NCBI RefSeq assembly: GCF_023065955.2
Contig: NW_026622852.1
Location: forward strand, 11,238,423-11,302,422
Source: Ursus arctos
Lineage: Eukaryota; Chordata; Mammalia; Carnivora; Ursidae
Length of the DNA stretch: 64,000 bases
Direction of reading: 5' to 3'
In this document: piece by piece, positions 11,784 to 23,389 of the stretch
Numbering within the stretch: position 1 is the stretch's first letter
Layout of the letters: each line of letters opens with the position of its first letter
Program-made: the position numbers and the translations under genes
The notes under the pieces: model-generated
Seen by the model: the letters and a program-made list of their open reading frames with translations, nothing else
Told to the model about the DNA's origin: nothing
The model's database searches: none

Positions 11784-11890
11784 TATCAATAACCCCATTT
11801 TAAAGATGAGGAAACCAAAGAATGGGGAAATTGGCACAGATTCCCATTACCGGTTTAATGGCTTTCCTTAAATAAAGCCTGGTATCAGCT
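11784..11890 (+). mobile_element. MIR, 3' half
   Basis: 'ataaccccattttaaagatgaggaaaccaaagaatggggaaattggcacaga' continues the MIR consensus almost exactly where the 11040-11138 piece ended. Confidence 0.65.
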
Positions 11891-12839
11891 CTGCAAATTG
11901 ATACAGGCTCACGTTTCGTCAAGCTTACAGAACTTGATTGCTGAAGGAGCTAGACTCTGGATTAACAATAATTAATAAATTAAATATGGAAAACTAATCA
12001 GACTGCTGAAATGACTTCTTTTAAGGACTTCCAAGATGTCATTAGTTATAAACAGGGCAAAAGACAATGAACATCATGCATATTGGTAAAACACCTTAAA
12101 GGCTTCCGGCCTTCGGTGACTTGCAAGGAAAATCATTCTGTCAGAAGAATTAGAGAGTCTAACTCTAGTTGCCAAATCTACCAACGATTTCCTTTGTGAC
12201 AATCCATATTCACTTACCTCCTTTTTACCTCAGGCTAATAATTTATGTCAGTTGGAGCTCAGTGTTTTATGAGCCAAGGGTGAAATTATTAAATTTTATT
12301 GTTTGTGATTCCTTCCTTAAGTTATATTCCTATAATTGCAAACTTACTGCATTCCCTAACCTCTATTTTGAATTTATTACTAGCCTTCTTACTGCCTTTT
12401 TAGATCTCAGAAGTAAACTTCAAATATTTACAAATCTCAATTTCATGTTTTCCCTTTCATAAATCTGTGGGCAAATTCGGTGCTGGAGACAGAGAGTAAT
12501 AAATCTGGATATTTATGTATTGTACCAGCAGGCGCTGCACAAACTTTCCCGCATAGCTTGGTCAATGAGCTTCAGTCTTGACCTGTAACACTGGTTCTAG
12601 TCTAATCCTGAGGCTCATATTAACAGAATCATTATAAAACATCTGGTGACTTGTATACACAAAAACCCTTCCCTCATTCCTTCAGTCATAATTTGTAATC
12701 AGACAAGTTTAGTGGGCACATATGTTCTCCATGTTAGCAGAAGAGAGGGAATCGATGGTGTTTACTCCTGTTATTACACTTATCTTGTAAGACAGGGAGA
12801 AGTTAATTAAAGATCCCTTATTGCAAGCACATTTAATGT
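11891..12839. other. Unassigned DNA
   Basis: No repeat family or coding region recognised. A 97-codon frame at 12169-12462 has no recognisable features. Confidence 0.45.
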
Positions 12840-13620
12840 CCTTAAAAATAAAATATAAAAGTTCAAGAAGAAAACACAATGGAATTAAAAAAAATTTTTA
12901 CAGGGGGGAAGCCTTTACTAAACATGACACAGACTATGCAAGCCATAAAAGAAAGGCTGCTAAAATGGACTACATGAAAATTTAATGTTTATATGACAAC
13001 AACACCTAAAACAAAGTCCAAGACAAATGACAAATAGAGGGAAAATATATGCAAGGGCTATTTTTTTAATATGGAAAAAAATCTTATAAATGAAGATGAA
13101 AAAGATGAATGACTCAATTATAAATTGCAGATAAAGAACATGACTAGGAAGTTTATAGAAAAATACAAATGGCAAAATACAAAAGAATAAAAGGTAAGTT
13201 TAACATCATCAGCAATGAAAGAAATGAAAATAAAAACAATTGGGTTTTTTCAGCATCAGATTGGCAAAAATTAGAAGGTTGTGATAATAGTGTTGGCAAG
13301 GGTGTGATCAATAGCCCATTTTATACATTGTTAGTGGGAGGATAAATTGGTGAAGCCGTTTAATGGGCAGTTTGGTAGAGTCTATCAAAACGTAGAATAT
13401 ACTAGCACCCTTTGAGTTGGCAACTCCCCTTCTAAAAATTTTTCTGTGTACAAATGAATCTATGTGCGTGTATGAATGTTCATTCCATCATTGTTTGTAC
13501 TTTCGAAAACCTTAACACCTTTCCTATCCATCAATAATGCATTGGTTAAATAGGTGATGGCACATTCCTCCAGTGAAAAGTAGGAAATGTATGTAGCCCA
13601 TTAAAAAGATTGTTAGCTTC
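12840..13620 (+). mobile_element. Old L1 (L1MB/L1MC-like), 5' piece
   Basis: Highly diverged ORF2 end: 'aaatggcaaaatacaaaagaataaa', 'aacatcatcagcaatgaaagaaatg', 'cagattggcaaaaattagaaggt' and 'gtgttggcaagggtgtg' are L1 words in order. It is 5' truncated, with no open frame. Confidence 0.75.
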
Positions 13621-14318
13621 GTATGTCCGACACTAGAGGGAATTATCTTTAATCATTACCTGCACTATCCTTCTAGTAACAAGATTGCGAAGTAAAGTAA
13701 AAGCCATGGTAACATGAAAATATTTACTAACTCGCGGGTCAAATATCCTAGCTTGCTGTCTCTGCCTTCAGATGATGAGAACACCTCAGATCATACCGGT
13801 GCCAAATGTCAATCTGATAATCAGACTCATCCACAATTAAAGACAAAACAATAACAATGATGACAAGATAGGCACTTCCAAAGAAAATCATTTGAATGTC
13901 AAAGGATTTGTAACTGAGATCCTTGGGAAAACTGATAAAGCCCAGAAATAATTTTGTACAAATGACTGTCCTTAAGATAATGCTGTGAGCGGAAAGATAC
14001 TGTATTGAGATAGCATACAATTTGGAGGGAAGAAGGATCCACCCCTCACTCCCAGTGACACTTGATTTTTTTTCTCCTTCTTAGAAATACCACAAGTTTG
14101 CAATTATAATCTAAATTTTGTCAAAAATGAGAAATATATTTTCATAAATTTTAGTGTTTTTTTAAGATCATGTCCCAATAAAATCATTTTCTTACTATTA
14201 ACTATTATATTTTGGCCTCTTACTTAAGAGGCCTTTTTTTCAATTCCAGTTATGCTACTATAGCCTCCTGTATGTTGTCAAGTGAATAGAGTTGACTGCC
14301 AAATTGTTTCCTCCTGCT
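13621..14318. other. Non-L1 DNA between two L1 pieces
   Basis: About 0.7 kb that does not read as L1 separates the flanking L1 fragments, where I would expect only ~0.1 kb of missing L1. It contains a 90-codon minus-strand frame (13748-14020) with one strongly hydrophobic stretch (about residues 44-63) and an unusually varied composition. I recognise no family. It also holds the hairpin at 14214-14233. Confidence 0.4.
14214..14240. repeat. Perfect short inverted repeat plus T-run
   Basis: Arms ggcctctta and taagaggcc (9 bp each, 2-bp spacer) are perfect and are followed by seven T residues. It resembles an intrinsic terminator in form, but that has no established meaning in mammalian DNA. 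Confidence 0.6.
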
Positions 14319-14560
14319 TGGATAAAAACATTTAAATTATATACATGTATATGTGTTCTTGTTTATATGTAGAATATTCTCGTATGACACATAACCAACT
14401 AGTGATAGTGGTTACCTCTGGGGCGAGAAACATGGGGGATTGCAGAATAGAGAAGACTTTTACCTTTTACCATCATTTCTTTGTATAATTTTTTAATTGT
14501 TTAGTGTAAGCGTATGTTAATTTTATAATTTTAAAACTATACCTAATCTAAATAATTAAT
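14319..14560 (+). mobile_element. Old L1 3' UTR, 3' piece
   Basis: 'gatagtggttacctctggggcgagaaacatggg' and 'cttttaccttttaccatcatttctttgtataatttttta' match the L1MB-type 3' UTR and fit as the continuation of 12840-13620. Confidence 0.75.
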
Positions 14561-14625
14561 ACATAATTTAAATAAACTAATTTAAAATTTAGATAAAAAC
14601 AGAATCAAAATGAAAGTCAGAACTA

Positions 14626-14832
14626 GGGGGCGCCTGGGTAGCACAGTCGTTAAGCGTCTGCCTTCGGCTCAGGGCGTGATCCCGGCGTTATGGGATCGAG
14701 CCCCACATCAGGCTCCTCCGCTGGGAGCCTGCTTCTTCCTCTCCCACTCCCCCTGCTTGTGTTCCCTCTCTCACTGCTGGCTGTCTCTCTCTGTCAAATA
14801 AATAAATAAAATCTTTAAAAAAAAAAAAAAAA
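14626..14832 (+). mobile_element. CAN-SINE, young, perfect 14-bp TSD
   Basis: Head gggggcgcctgggtagcaca, body with 'gtgatcccggcgttatggga' and 'ctcctccgctgggagcctgc', and a poly-A tail of about 15. The direct repeats gaaagtcagaacta are identical (14612-14625 and 14833-14846). This body variant is my main reason for suggesting a bear. Confidence 0.97.
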
Positions 14833-14846
14833 GAAAGTCAGAACTA

Positions 14847-15435
14847 ATTGAAAACAGGAGTTTTCAATCACTGTTGAAGAATATCTTATTATTGAATAAG
14901 AATTCACACAGGATGACTAAGAAAGCAGATATTTCACCAAAACAACCCTGGAGCTTTAATAAAAACTCCCGTAATTGTGAGGATGGGGGGTCAGTCATCT
15001 GTAAAAAGTGTTCCATAACCACAGCTAAATTTATAGGGGGATCTATATCCCTCTAATTTTTTTCTATAGTCTTTCATTTCCTGCATCCCATAAATTAGTC
15101 ACCTAAACTTCACAGTTTGAAAATGTCTCCCTCCCAGAATTAATTAAGTATGTTGTAGAGTTTCCCCAGCAATTTTTTGATATGGAAGCTGTGTCTACAC
15201 ATACCTGAGAGCCTACGCTTGGTCTTTGGAGAGCTTTTTGCCTTTCTTAGAATCATGTCTTGCACACACTTTCCCTTTTCTGCCTTCACTCTTGCATCCC
15301 CAGAGCAGGTGCAGGGGCGGTCATCACCAGCTTCGCTGGCCCTCTGAGCCAGTCCTGAACCTGGGCTGCATTTGTGACCTGCTCCAAGTTGTGTGCTTAG
15401 AGAGCTGCAGTTGCTTCCCATCCAATCAGCTTTGC
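14847..15435. other. Unassigned DNA
   Basis: No repeat or gene recognised. Overlapping frames of 93 and 110 codons on opposite strands (15140-15558) look like chance. Confidence 0.45.
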
Positions 15436-15562
15436 CAGTTGCTGGGAATAAGGTGTATTGAATGCTTTCTGTGTACTATGCGTGGTGCCAAGGACATTTA
15501 TCAGGATGGGTTCTCAAAAATCACTCCCATTTTACAGATGAGGAAACTACAAAAATAACACG
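15436..15562 (+). mobile_element. MIR
   Basis: 'gtgtattgaatgctttctgtgtactatgcgtggtgccaagga' and 'actcccattttacagatgaggaaac' are MIR 5' and core words in order. Confidence 0.75.
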
Positions 15563-15639
15563 ATTCTGATTCAGCTGGATTGGGAGTAACTTCAGCAACT
15601 CTAAAAGCACCCCTCATCTAATCAGTCCCGCCATAAATT

Positions 15640-16192
15640 TTGTCTAGAATCCAACCATCCCGCTCCCTCCATAGCTGTCACCCCGGTCCCTGAACCACCA
15701 CCTCTTGCCTGGATTATTACAAGGGAAGGGCCTCCTCCAACTTGGTCTTCTTTCTTGTTCCCTTGCCCCTTTTTAAAAATCTTTAAATGTGGAGTAAGGC
15801 ATATCACTCTTCTGCTTCCCATCTTACCCTACAGAGAAACGAAGTGCTTAAAATGGCTTATCCAGGCCTGGCCCAATCTGACTCTCTCTCCCTCTCTGAA
15901 ATTATCCACTACAATTTGTCCCTGACTTTACTCTGCTCTACCCACTACTTGTATACCTCCTGTTTTCTGAATTTTAGAAAACAGACTAATTCCATTTTAC
16001 CCAAATCACTTTCCTTTTCAAATAGATGGGGAACCTGTGTTGCACTGTGGATGTGTTTATCCTTTGTCTCTAGGAGGTAAGCTCTGCAAGGACAAAAACT
16101 CTTTACTCTTGTTTCTGGTATCTAGAACAGTGCAGACGCTGTTGGGCACATCCTGTGTGTTCAAAACAACTGTTGGGTTTACGGGTCAAGAA
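15640..16192 (+). mobile_element. L2
   Basis: 'ccaaccatcccgctccctccatagctgtcac', 'ttgcctggattattacaa', 'aggagg...taagctctgcaaggacaaaaactctttactct' and 'ctagaacagtgcagacgctgttgggcac' follow the L2 3' region to the end of the element. Confidence 0.6.
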
Positions 16193-16194
16193 GT

Positions 16195-16420
16195 GGTAAA
16201 ATGAACACAAGCACATGTTTTGGAATCAGAACTGGGTTCAAATTCCCACTCTATCATTTATTCTATGTGTGTCCTTGTATAACAGTTTCTCCTTCCTGAA
16301 CATCAGTTTCACCTTTTGCAAAATTGAAACAAAGAACCCAATCTCCTAGGTTTGGGGGAATATTTAGTGATATCAATTGCCTGGTATAAAGTAGGGCTTT
16401 AGTACGTTTTATCTATTTTA
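16195..16420 (-). mobile_element. MIR
   Basis: 'tttggaatcagaactgggttcaaattcccactctatcatttattct' and 'catcagtttcaccttttgcaaaattgaaa' are antisense MIR words. It lies directly after an L2 3' end. Confidence 0.75.
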
Positions 16421-16483
16421 AGTCCCTTCTCTCCTCTTCCAATTTTCCCTCAAAGATGGAGAGAAAGGAATATTTAAGGGCAA

Positions 16484-16600
16484 ACTGGTATTCATTGATA
16501 CTATCCAATAAATATTCCTTGAGCACCTATTATATTGTAGACACTGGAAATACAAAAATGAATGAGCATGTCCTCAAGGAAATCAGTTCAGTATAATGAT
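16484..16600 (-). mobile_element. L2 3' end
   Basis: 'tccaataaatattccttgagcacctattatattgtagacactggaaatac' is the antisense L2 3' end. Confidence 0.65.
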
Positions 16601-19493
16601 TTTTTTTTAATGAACCAAGTACATGCAAAAATGGAAAGGTCCCCTCATAGAATATGAAAATATTAATCCTGCATTGACCACTATTTCCCTTGTACCTGTG
16701 AAAATTATTATGTCACATTCTTAGCTTTTGCATTTTTCAAATATACCTTAAATATACAGCCACACATTCAGAGAAACACAACCATCTCTACCCATTCAGG
16801 TTCAATTAATATCATTTCAGTTTTCACGGTTTATTTTTTCTTCCTAGTAATGCCATATTAAATTTGCAGTTGTAAAACAAATACCAGAAAGACAACATGA
16901 GAAAAGTTTATTTTCAGTCCTGTTGAATGATTTTTAGTGAACAGGTGATGGAGTGTTTTTAAGTGGGATGAATTAAAAAGAAATTTTATCCATTTGAAAA
17001 AAAACTTTCATTTTTTCGTTTTCCACTGCGTGTTCCTGAAATACAGAATCACAGTGGTTCTGCGCAGTTCAGAAAAGTGAGTATCAATGAAATATGGTGC
17101 ACACAACCGCGGAATGGCCCCGAAATTGTTATTACTATCATTTCAATTATTTATGCAGTAAACTGTATAATATAACAATAACATTAAAAGATAAATACAG
17201 ACCTTAGCTCCCTGATGTGCTACTATCTTCCTCCAGATCATCTTTACAATTAACCAGAAGTCAGAATTCCAGGTCTTACTGAGAAATATTTCACTTGCTT
17301 TTGAATTGTACCAGCTCCTTCTCAGCGTCTCCCTCCTGTACTCTACATCTGATGAAACATTTATTTGAACAAACAAAATACATATGTACAAATAAATACA
17401 AATGTCAGGAGCTGACATGCACATGCAAACACATGTCTTTCCCCATACCCACCCCTTGACAGCATGACAGGCTAAAGAGCGTTTTGAATGGAAACTACGC
17501 ATAAAGCTCTGAAACAAATGACCAGACCAAAGTGCTATAATCAATTTAATGTCTTCAGGAAATACGCTCTTCTCTGAAAGTATGACTCTTTGATGACTTA
17601 TAGTGGCAGGACTGGTAACAAAGGAATGGATGTCTGGAAGCCATGAATGGCAAGACAGACGCTGCAAACGACAGCCCTACAGCCTTATCACCCTACCCGG
17701 CCCCTTGATTGTGGAAGAATTAAGGCCAAGTCTCTGAAATCTCCCGCACCTGGATGCCAGGAAACCAATCATCGCCCATCCACTTTGTTGGGCCATTAAC
17801 AGAGCCTTGAACTCTATCTTTGTCCGAAGGAAAGCACAAAGAAAATAATTTTTCATCTGAAGAATCATCTTAAGATCCCCAAATGGAAAGTAAGGGGGGC
17901 AGTAAACCTCTTAAACTCCAGTTTGGCAGCTCTAACACAGGGCATTAAGGTAAGAAGGTTATTTATGGCAGAAGGGGAAGAGAGAGAGAAGCATTTCAAA
18001 GTGAGAGATGGAAGGACAAAGCGAGGATCTGGGTCCAGCTTGCACCGTACCCTGCACCGTTCAAACATGAACGAAAACAATTTTAATCAAGAACCAGGTG
18101 CCACAAATTTCAAAGGCAAAACCTCTCTTTTGACTCAGTCACCCAGATAATTCAGGCGAGTGTACATGCCCTCCCCTACCTGCTGCCCCCGCCCCGAAAA
18201 AGATGATTACCTCAAAATGTCTCTTTAAAGTTTCCTGCAACAAGGTGGCTGCAGGGCATGTTCTCTGGGGCTATCTGAAGGCTACACCTTCCAGCTCGCC
18301 CTGTCCTCTGCCCCACATCGGCAGGAGCCTTTTCTCTACTACTTGGGCCCATGATGCCCCCCTGGGGCTCCACACGTGGAGGATTTGACTTTCTGCGAAC
18401 CAGCCTGGAATTTAGGATTCACTTTGCAGGCAAATTCCCTCCCCGCTTCTGTTTTATTTTCCTTCCTCAGGTTTGAAGCAGAGAGTAAATAGAGTAAGGA
18501 AAAAAGTTCTCTGTTCTCTTCCGGGGCACTGTTCTTCCTGGTTTCCTCAGGAAGAGGGTAACAGGTGAGCCCTGGTGGGATTATTTTGAGTTTCTAGAAT
18601 TAATCCCCTCCCAGGGTCAGGAAGGACTCGTTCTCGCCTGCACCCCTGGCAGGAATCCTGATCTTTCCAATTCACAGGCAGGCCAGCACTTTTGCTGAAT
18701 GAAGATCTGCTAGACCCCAACTGGGGGAAGCCTGACTGCTTCTGAGGCAAATGATGGCCATAATCATTTTCAAAGGTATCGTTTTCACCTGGGAAGGGAC
18801 TTGAGGAAGCAACACAGCCCTCCATGAATATTTATGAGGGAGCCAAGAAAGCTTTTCCTTTCCTGCTGTGGTGGAAAGGGGAGTGGAAAGCTGCAGCACT
18901 GTAGGTAACCAGGTAACCCCAGGCTGGGAAGAAGGCAGGCAGGAGTGCAAAGGGGGGGACAGTGAGGCGGAGGCAGCAGATTCCAGCTAGCCTGGCTCTC
19001 CCTGGAGGAGTGGTGGTGGCAACCCTGTCCCTCAGACTCTGCCTTGGAGGAAGTTGGAAGCAGAAGAGGTGTTCTCTGTCATCCAGGGTTGGTGTTGGGG
19101 GGAGGTTTGAAGAGGGGATCTAAGAGCACACTCATGGACCTTTGATGCTGCCCAACTTCAGACTTCCTTAGCTTCAAATAAATCTTCTCTTGTAATCCAA
19201 GGCCAAATGTCTGGAGGTGGGAGACTGGCCACCATAACCTGGTGCTCCCCAACATGGTGAGGACCACTCCTCCACGGGGCTTCTTTACTTGGCGAGATTG
19301 GAGTTGTTATAAAACACATGAGGAAAAATGGCTTCTTAGACTCTAGAGGCAGATTCATGTGGTGTTTGATTAGTCTAATTGCTCCAGAGGTGGGGAGGGG
19401 TGCTGTGGTGGGAAAATTATGGTGCTGAGAACCTGGGATTCCCAGGTCCTAATCTGGCTGACTGGAATCTTGGGACCAGTCCTTTCCCCAACC
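16601..19493. other. 2.9-kb repeat-poor block
   Basis: No interspersed repeat that I can recognise. A 174-codon minus-strand frame (17143-17667) has no domain, and its flanks show no obvious splice or promoter context. 18160-19080 is somewhat richer in G and C than its surroundings. Confidence 0.45.
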
Positions 19494-19746
19494 CAGTGGT
19501 TCCCAAACTTTTTTTTTTAAGTATGCAATCCTTTTTGTAAAGGAAATCTTATAAGGACTTCTAATGTAAAAAGAAAAGCAGATCAAAGCAGGGTTACCGC
19601 TGTTGAAGGGGATGGGGGACATGGAGTCCTGGAGCTCCACTCCTTTCTCTCCTTCCCTGGGTGTGTGTGTAGGGGCTTGGGACATAGTAACTCTAGGTGC
19701 GTTTGAGAGATCCTGGGGCTCTTCAGAACACTTTGAAAAGCAATAG
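19494..19746. mobile_element. Probable nonautonomous hAT relic
   Basis: It starts cagtggttcccaaactt and ends actttgaaaagcaatag, an imperfect inverted pair like the CAGTGGTTCTCAAA ends of hAT-Charlie elements. The internal text is unfamiliar, and an 8-bp target duplication is not evident. Confidence 0.5.
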
Positions 19747-21566
19747 ACTTGATGATCTCTAAGGTAACTTTCAATTTTTCAAATCTCATGATTAAATATG
19801 TCTTCCTTCTGAAGTGTTCATACTGATAACTGGCATATTTGAGAGTGGAAGAGGAATGGGGGAGAAAGGGAGGGAGAAAGCCACCCTTGTAAGTGTGGGT
19901 CTCACAGGGCCAGAGTCCCAGACTGGAAGAATGTCTCAGATGTCTCAGCAGCGTTCGGCATGCTGTGTCACTGTTTGTTTTGGCCTTTCCTGCCTGTGTG
20001 CAACAGCAGGGTCAATGACGGTGCTTCATTTCCTCAGCAACAAGCCTGAGTCCCCCGTGTCCCCTCCCCCAGTGAGCAACCAGAGGAGCGAGTGCGGTGT
20101 CCCGGTGTTGCCAGGGACAGGCTGACAGTAGGACCAAATTAGGAAGAGGACTGGCTGAGGATTCCTGGCCAAACTGCATCAGCGCCGCTCAGCCAGCGAA
20201 ATCAGTGCAAGTGTGTGTAATCCTGTATAGACTGGGATGGTATGTGCTCTGCCAGCGATGCAGGAAAAAGGATAATCAAGTGGGACATGGTGCTTTAATA
20301 AGTGTAAAACTAAACATCATCAAAATGCTGCAACACAATCCCGGGGGCTGGAAGTGGTTAGTGTTGTGATTACAGAAAGGGCATCAGTATAGGATGTCAT
20401 TTCTCGCAAAGATCCAAGAAAACGTCTAGCAACTCGTTTTTATAAACAAAGCCGTAGCACACTGGAGTTATTTCTATTTCAAACATATAGTCCCACAACC
20501 CTTATTTAGAACGTGGGCGAGGGGATTGGAATGGTATATAAATCTGGGACAGGACTCCGTATTGTATGTTACTCCTCAGAAGAGTAAAACGCAAGGCCCA
20601 TTTTAAACAAATACAGGGCTATTCAGCTCTGAAGCACTGTTAATCTTTTCATTAAAAGGCACAGTCGTTAAGTTCCAAATTCTTCTTCCCAAGATCAGAT
20701 CCAGATTTTCCAGCTAATGAAACAATGGGGTAATTTCTGCGAAAACTAAAAGAGAGATGTAGACAAATATTGCAGAACAGATTATTACAGTCATGGACAC
20801 CCGTGGTTTGAGTGGGTGTATGCACAACACACACACACGCACATGTACAGATGCACACATATAGAGAATGCACTTTCTACACGGCGAATATTAGAAGCAG
20901 AGCTGATGAAAAAAAGACAACGTGAATCAAATATCTTCTAGAGCCAACCACTCCTGTGGCCGCTATGACACAGTGGAGCTGTGTGGTGCGTGTGCGCGTG
21001 TGTCTGTGTGCACACATGTGTGTGTGTGCAACTTTCCTCTCCATTCCTCGCATCAGTGGAAGCAGCACAGTTGTGGCTTGTGACGGGGCCTCAGCATGCC
21101 ATTCTAGGATGTGACTGTCTAGAGAAGTTAGCCTGGTGGGAACAAAAGGTGTTTGATCTTCTCTCCTCTCCTGAAGCTCGGACTACCTAACTGCAACTTC
21201 GGCTTGGCTTTGGGGTGAGACACATGCTAAACAGTTGGAAACACAGGCAGACCTTAAAATCCATGAGTGCCAGTTCATTGTTGGTGACCACGATTTCCCT
21301 CAGGGGAAAAATCTTGCAGACAGGAATAAGCTACATTTCCAGATGCACGCTCCCTCTGACCGAGTTCCCTGAGGGTGGAAGGTGGGGAAAGAATATGAAG
21401 GAGAGGTGTGTGTCATACAAACTCGTGGCCTGCTCTGTTTCTGCATTTCCTCTGCTGTCTGTGTGAACCCCAATGTAGTAGGAGGAGGAATGAAATGTTT
21501 CTACCGCAGAATCATGAGGTGGGTAGAGGGAGGAGGAAAGCATACTGCCAATGTATTTTTTTGGTA
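19747..21566. other. Repeat-poor DNA with short CA/TG runs
   Basis: Short CA- and TG-rich stretches lie at about 20826-20840 and 20978-21031. No repeat family and no convincing exon. Overlapping frames at 19814-20369 have no recognisable domain. Confidence 0.45.
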
Positions 21567-21579
21567 CCAGCAAGTACTT

Positions 21580-21776
21580 CTTTTTTTTTTTTTTTAAGAT
21601 TTTATTTATTTATTTGAGAGAGAGAGAGAGCTAGAGAGAGAGTATGAGCAGGGGGGAGAGGAAGAAGCAGGCTCTCCGCGGATCAGGGAGCCCACTTTGG
21701 GGCTCGATCCCAGGACCCTGGGATCATGACCTGAGCTGAAGGCAGACACTTAACCGACGGAGCCCCCCAGGCGCCC
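21580..21776 (-). mobile_element. CAN-SINE
   Basis: Minus-strand SINE with a long T-run (poly-A) at 21580-21595, a GAGAGA block and a head near 21776. The direct repeat ccagcaagtactt / ccagcaggtactt lies at 21567-21579 and 21777-21789 with one mismatch. Confidence 0.95.
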
Positions 21777-21789
21777 CCAGCAGGTACTT

Positions 21790-22436
21790 TTTGATGATGT
21801 TCTCGGTGTTAGGTATAGAGGTCCCCCGGCTTTTTCGAATTGTGTCAGAGCCTTTTTCACATGCACTGATGAAAAGAATCCCGCATGGGAAATCCTTGAG
21901 TATTTCCTGTGCCTTGGGGCACAGTCCATGAGTGGAAGGAATGTGGGATTAAAGGGGGGAAATACACTTCATGGTGACCTCTGGCAGAACCAGATGATTC
22001 GTGAATAAAGTGTTTGATTGATCTAGCACCTTCTCAAGAGAACAGGGAGACTTCATAGACTCTTTGTCACCCATCATTATGCAACATATCAACTTCCTTG
22101 AGGTACATTGTTTTCAGGAGACCAAAGTAGGGAAAGGTGAGTTGTCCTGGGTTCAGTGGCGAATTCATCATGAGGAGTAAGTGTGTATATTCTTTGTAAA
22201 TGGTACGATAGTGCTATAATGCTGACCTTAAACATTAAGGCCTTGCCCATCACTAATGAGAATCAGATGGAACCAAGGGGTATAAACTGGTGGGCTAGTT
22301 TGCCATCAGAGAATCTTAGCTAGGAGTTGTGCTACGCCCCACAAGCATCCATCAAATCAGCATGTAATCCAAGGAAAAATACTGTTTCCTCTGCAAATAC
22401 AGCTTCGAAATAGCTCCCCTACAAAACAAGAAACAA
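21790..22436. other. Unassigned DNA
   Basis: Nothing recognised in this stretch. Confidence 0.4.
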
Positions 22437-22449
22437 GCAAAAAGCTCCC

Positions 22450-22561
22450 GTGGGGCACCTGGCTGGCTCAGTTGGTAGAGCATGCCATTCTTGATCTTGG
22501 GTTTGTGAGTTCAAGTCCCATGTTGGGGACAGAGTTTACTTAAAAACGAAACAAAAAATAA
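22450..22561 (+). mobile_element. Short old-type CAN-SINE
   Basis: 'tggggcacctggctggctcagttggtagagcatgc' then 'gtgagttcaagtcccatgttgg' and an A-rich tail. The target duplications gcaaaaagctccc (22437-22449) and gcaaaatagctccc (22562-22575) differ by one inserted base. Confidence 0.92.
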
Positions 22562-22689
22562 GCAAAATAGCTCCCCTAAGCCACTATATCTCTCAACCAA
22601 CTTTCTATTCCTTTCTATATAGACATTCTGGCACAAAACTGATCTTGCCCTTGCTGGGCAGAAGTGATGCCTCCCCATCAAACTTTGTT

Positions 22690-23230
22690 ATTATCATACA
22701 GGTCAGGGTCCTGACAGGAAACAGGGGCATAGTCAATTTGGGTAACATGAGGAAAGTTTAATACAGGGACTGCTCATAAAGGTGTTTGCAGATTGTAAGG
22801 AAACCCCAAGAAGTAGTGCAGAATCTCGGGGCTTTTATCAACTGGGTGAGCACCTCTTTCCTGGACAGGTAAGGGGAAGGAGTAGCTGCTGGATACTTAG
22901 AAGAGATAAGTGTGTCAAGAGGTTCTCAGGTGACAGAAGATGCAAAGCTACAGTGGACAGATGCAGTGAGCTATTGGGGATTCCAGGGAAGATGGAAGAA
23001 GTGGTGAGAATGAATAACTGACCTCACTCTCCTCCCTCCTTCTTATCTCCTGCTGGTGTTCCCACTGGCCCAACCCAATGGGAAGCCAGTGGTAAGCCTA
23101 GACCAATGAAGGAGTCCTTCCAGGTTAGCTTCCCAAGGCTTAGGACAGGGTAGAGAAGATAGAAGGTGAATCTGGAGGGGCAAATGAGTGCTAACCAGTA
23201 TGGTTAGGCCTGAAATCAAATGCATGTCTA
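22690..23230. repeat. Probable ancient interspersed repeat, family unknown
   Basis: 'tttaatacagggactgctcataaaggtg' and 'cttatctcctgctggtgttcccactggccc...gggaagccagtgg' look like words from a dispersed mammalian repeat that I cannot name. No coding capacity is evident. Confidence 0.35.
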
Positions 23231-23389
23231 CTGATTAGCTGTTGACCTTGGGCAGATTATTTAATTTATCTTAGCCCTCCCTCTGAGGAGACAGTTACTT
23301 ACATACGCTGCTCCAGAGTCCCAGTACTCATTCCAACTCCAATAAAAGGAGAGGTTATATTATGATTTTTCATAAATAGGAAGACCTTA

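Noticed and set aside
12522..12545. CTCF-like word 'ccagcaggcgctgc'
   Set aside because: It differs from the CTCF core at two informative positions; I would not call a site without a matrix score.
17143..17667. 174-codon minus-strand open frame
   Set aside because: No domain, no repeat or paralogue resemblance, and a frame of this length is expected by chance occasionally in 64 kb read in six frames.
20975..21068. Z-DNA-forming (TG)n regulatory element
   Set aside because: The TG-rich stretch is short and interrupted; nothing beyond ordinary simple sequence.
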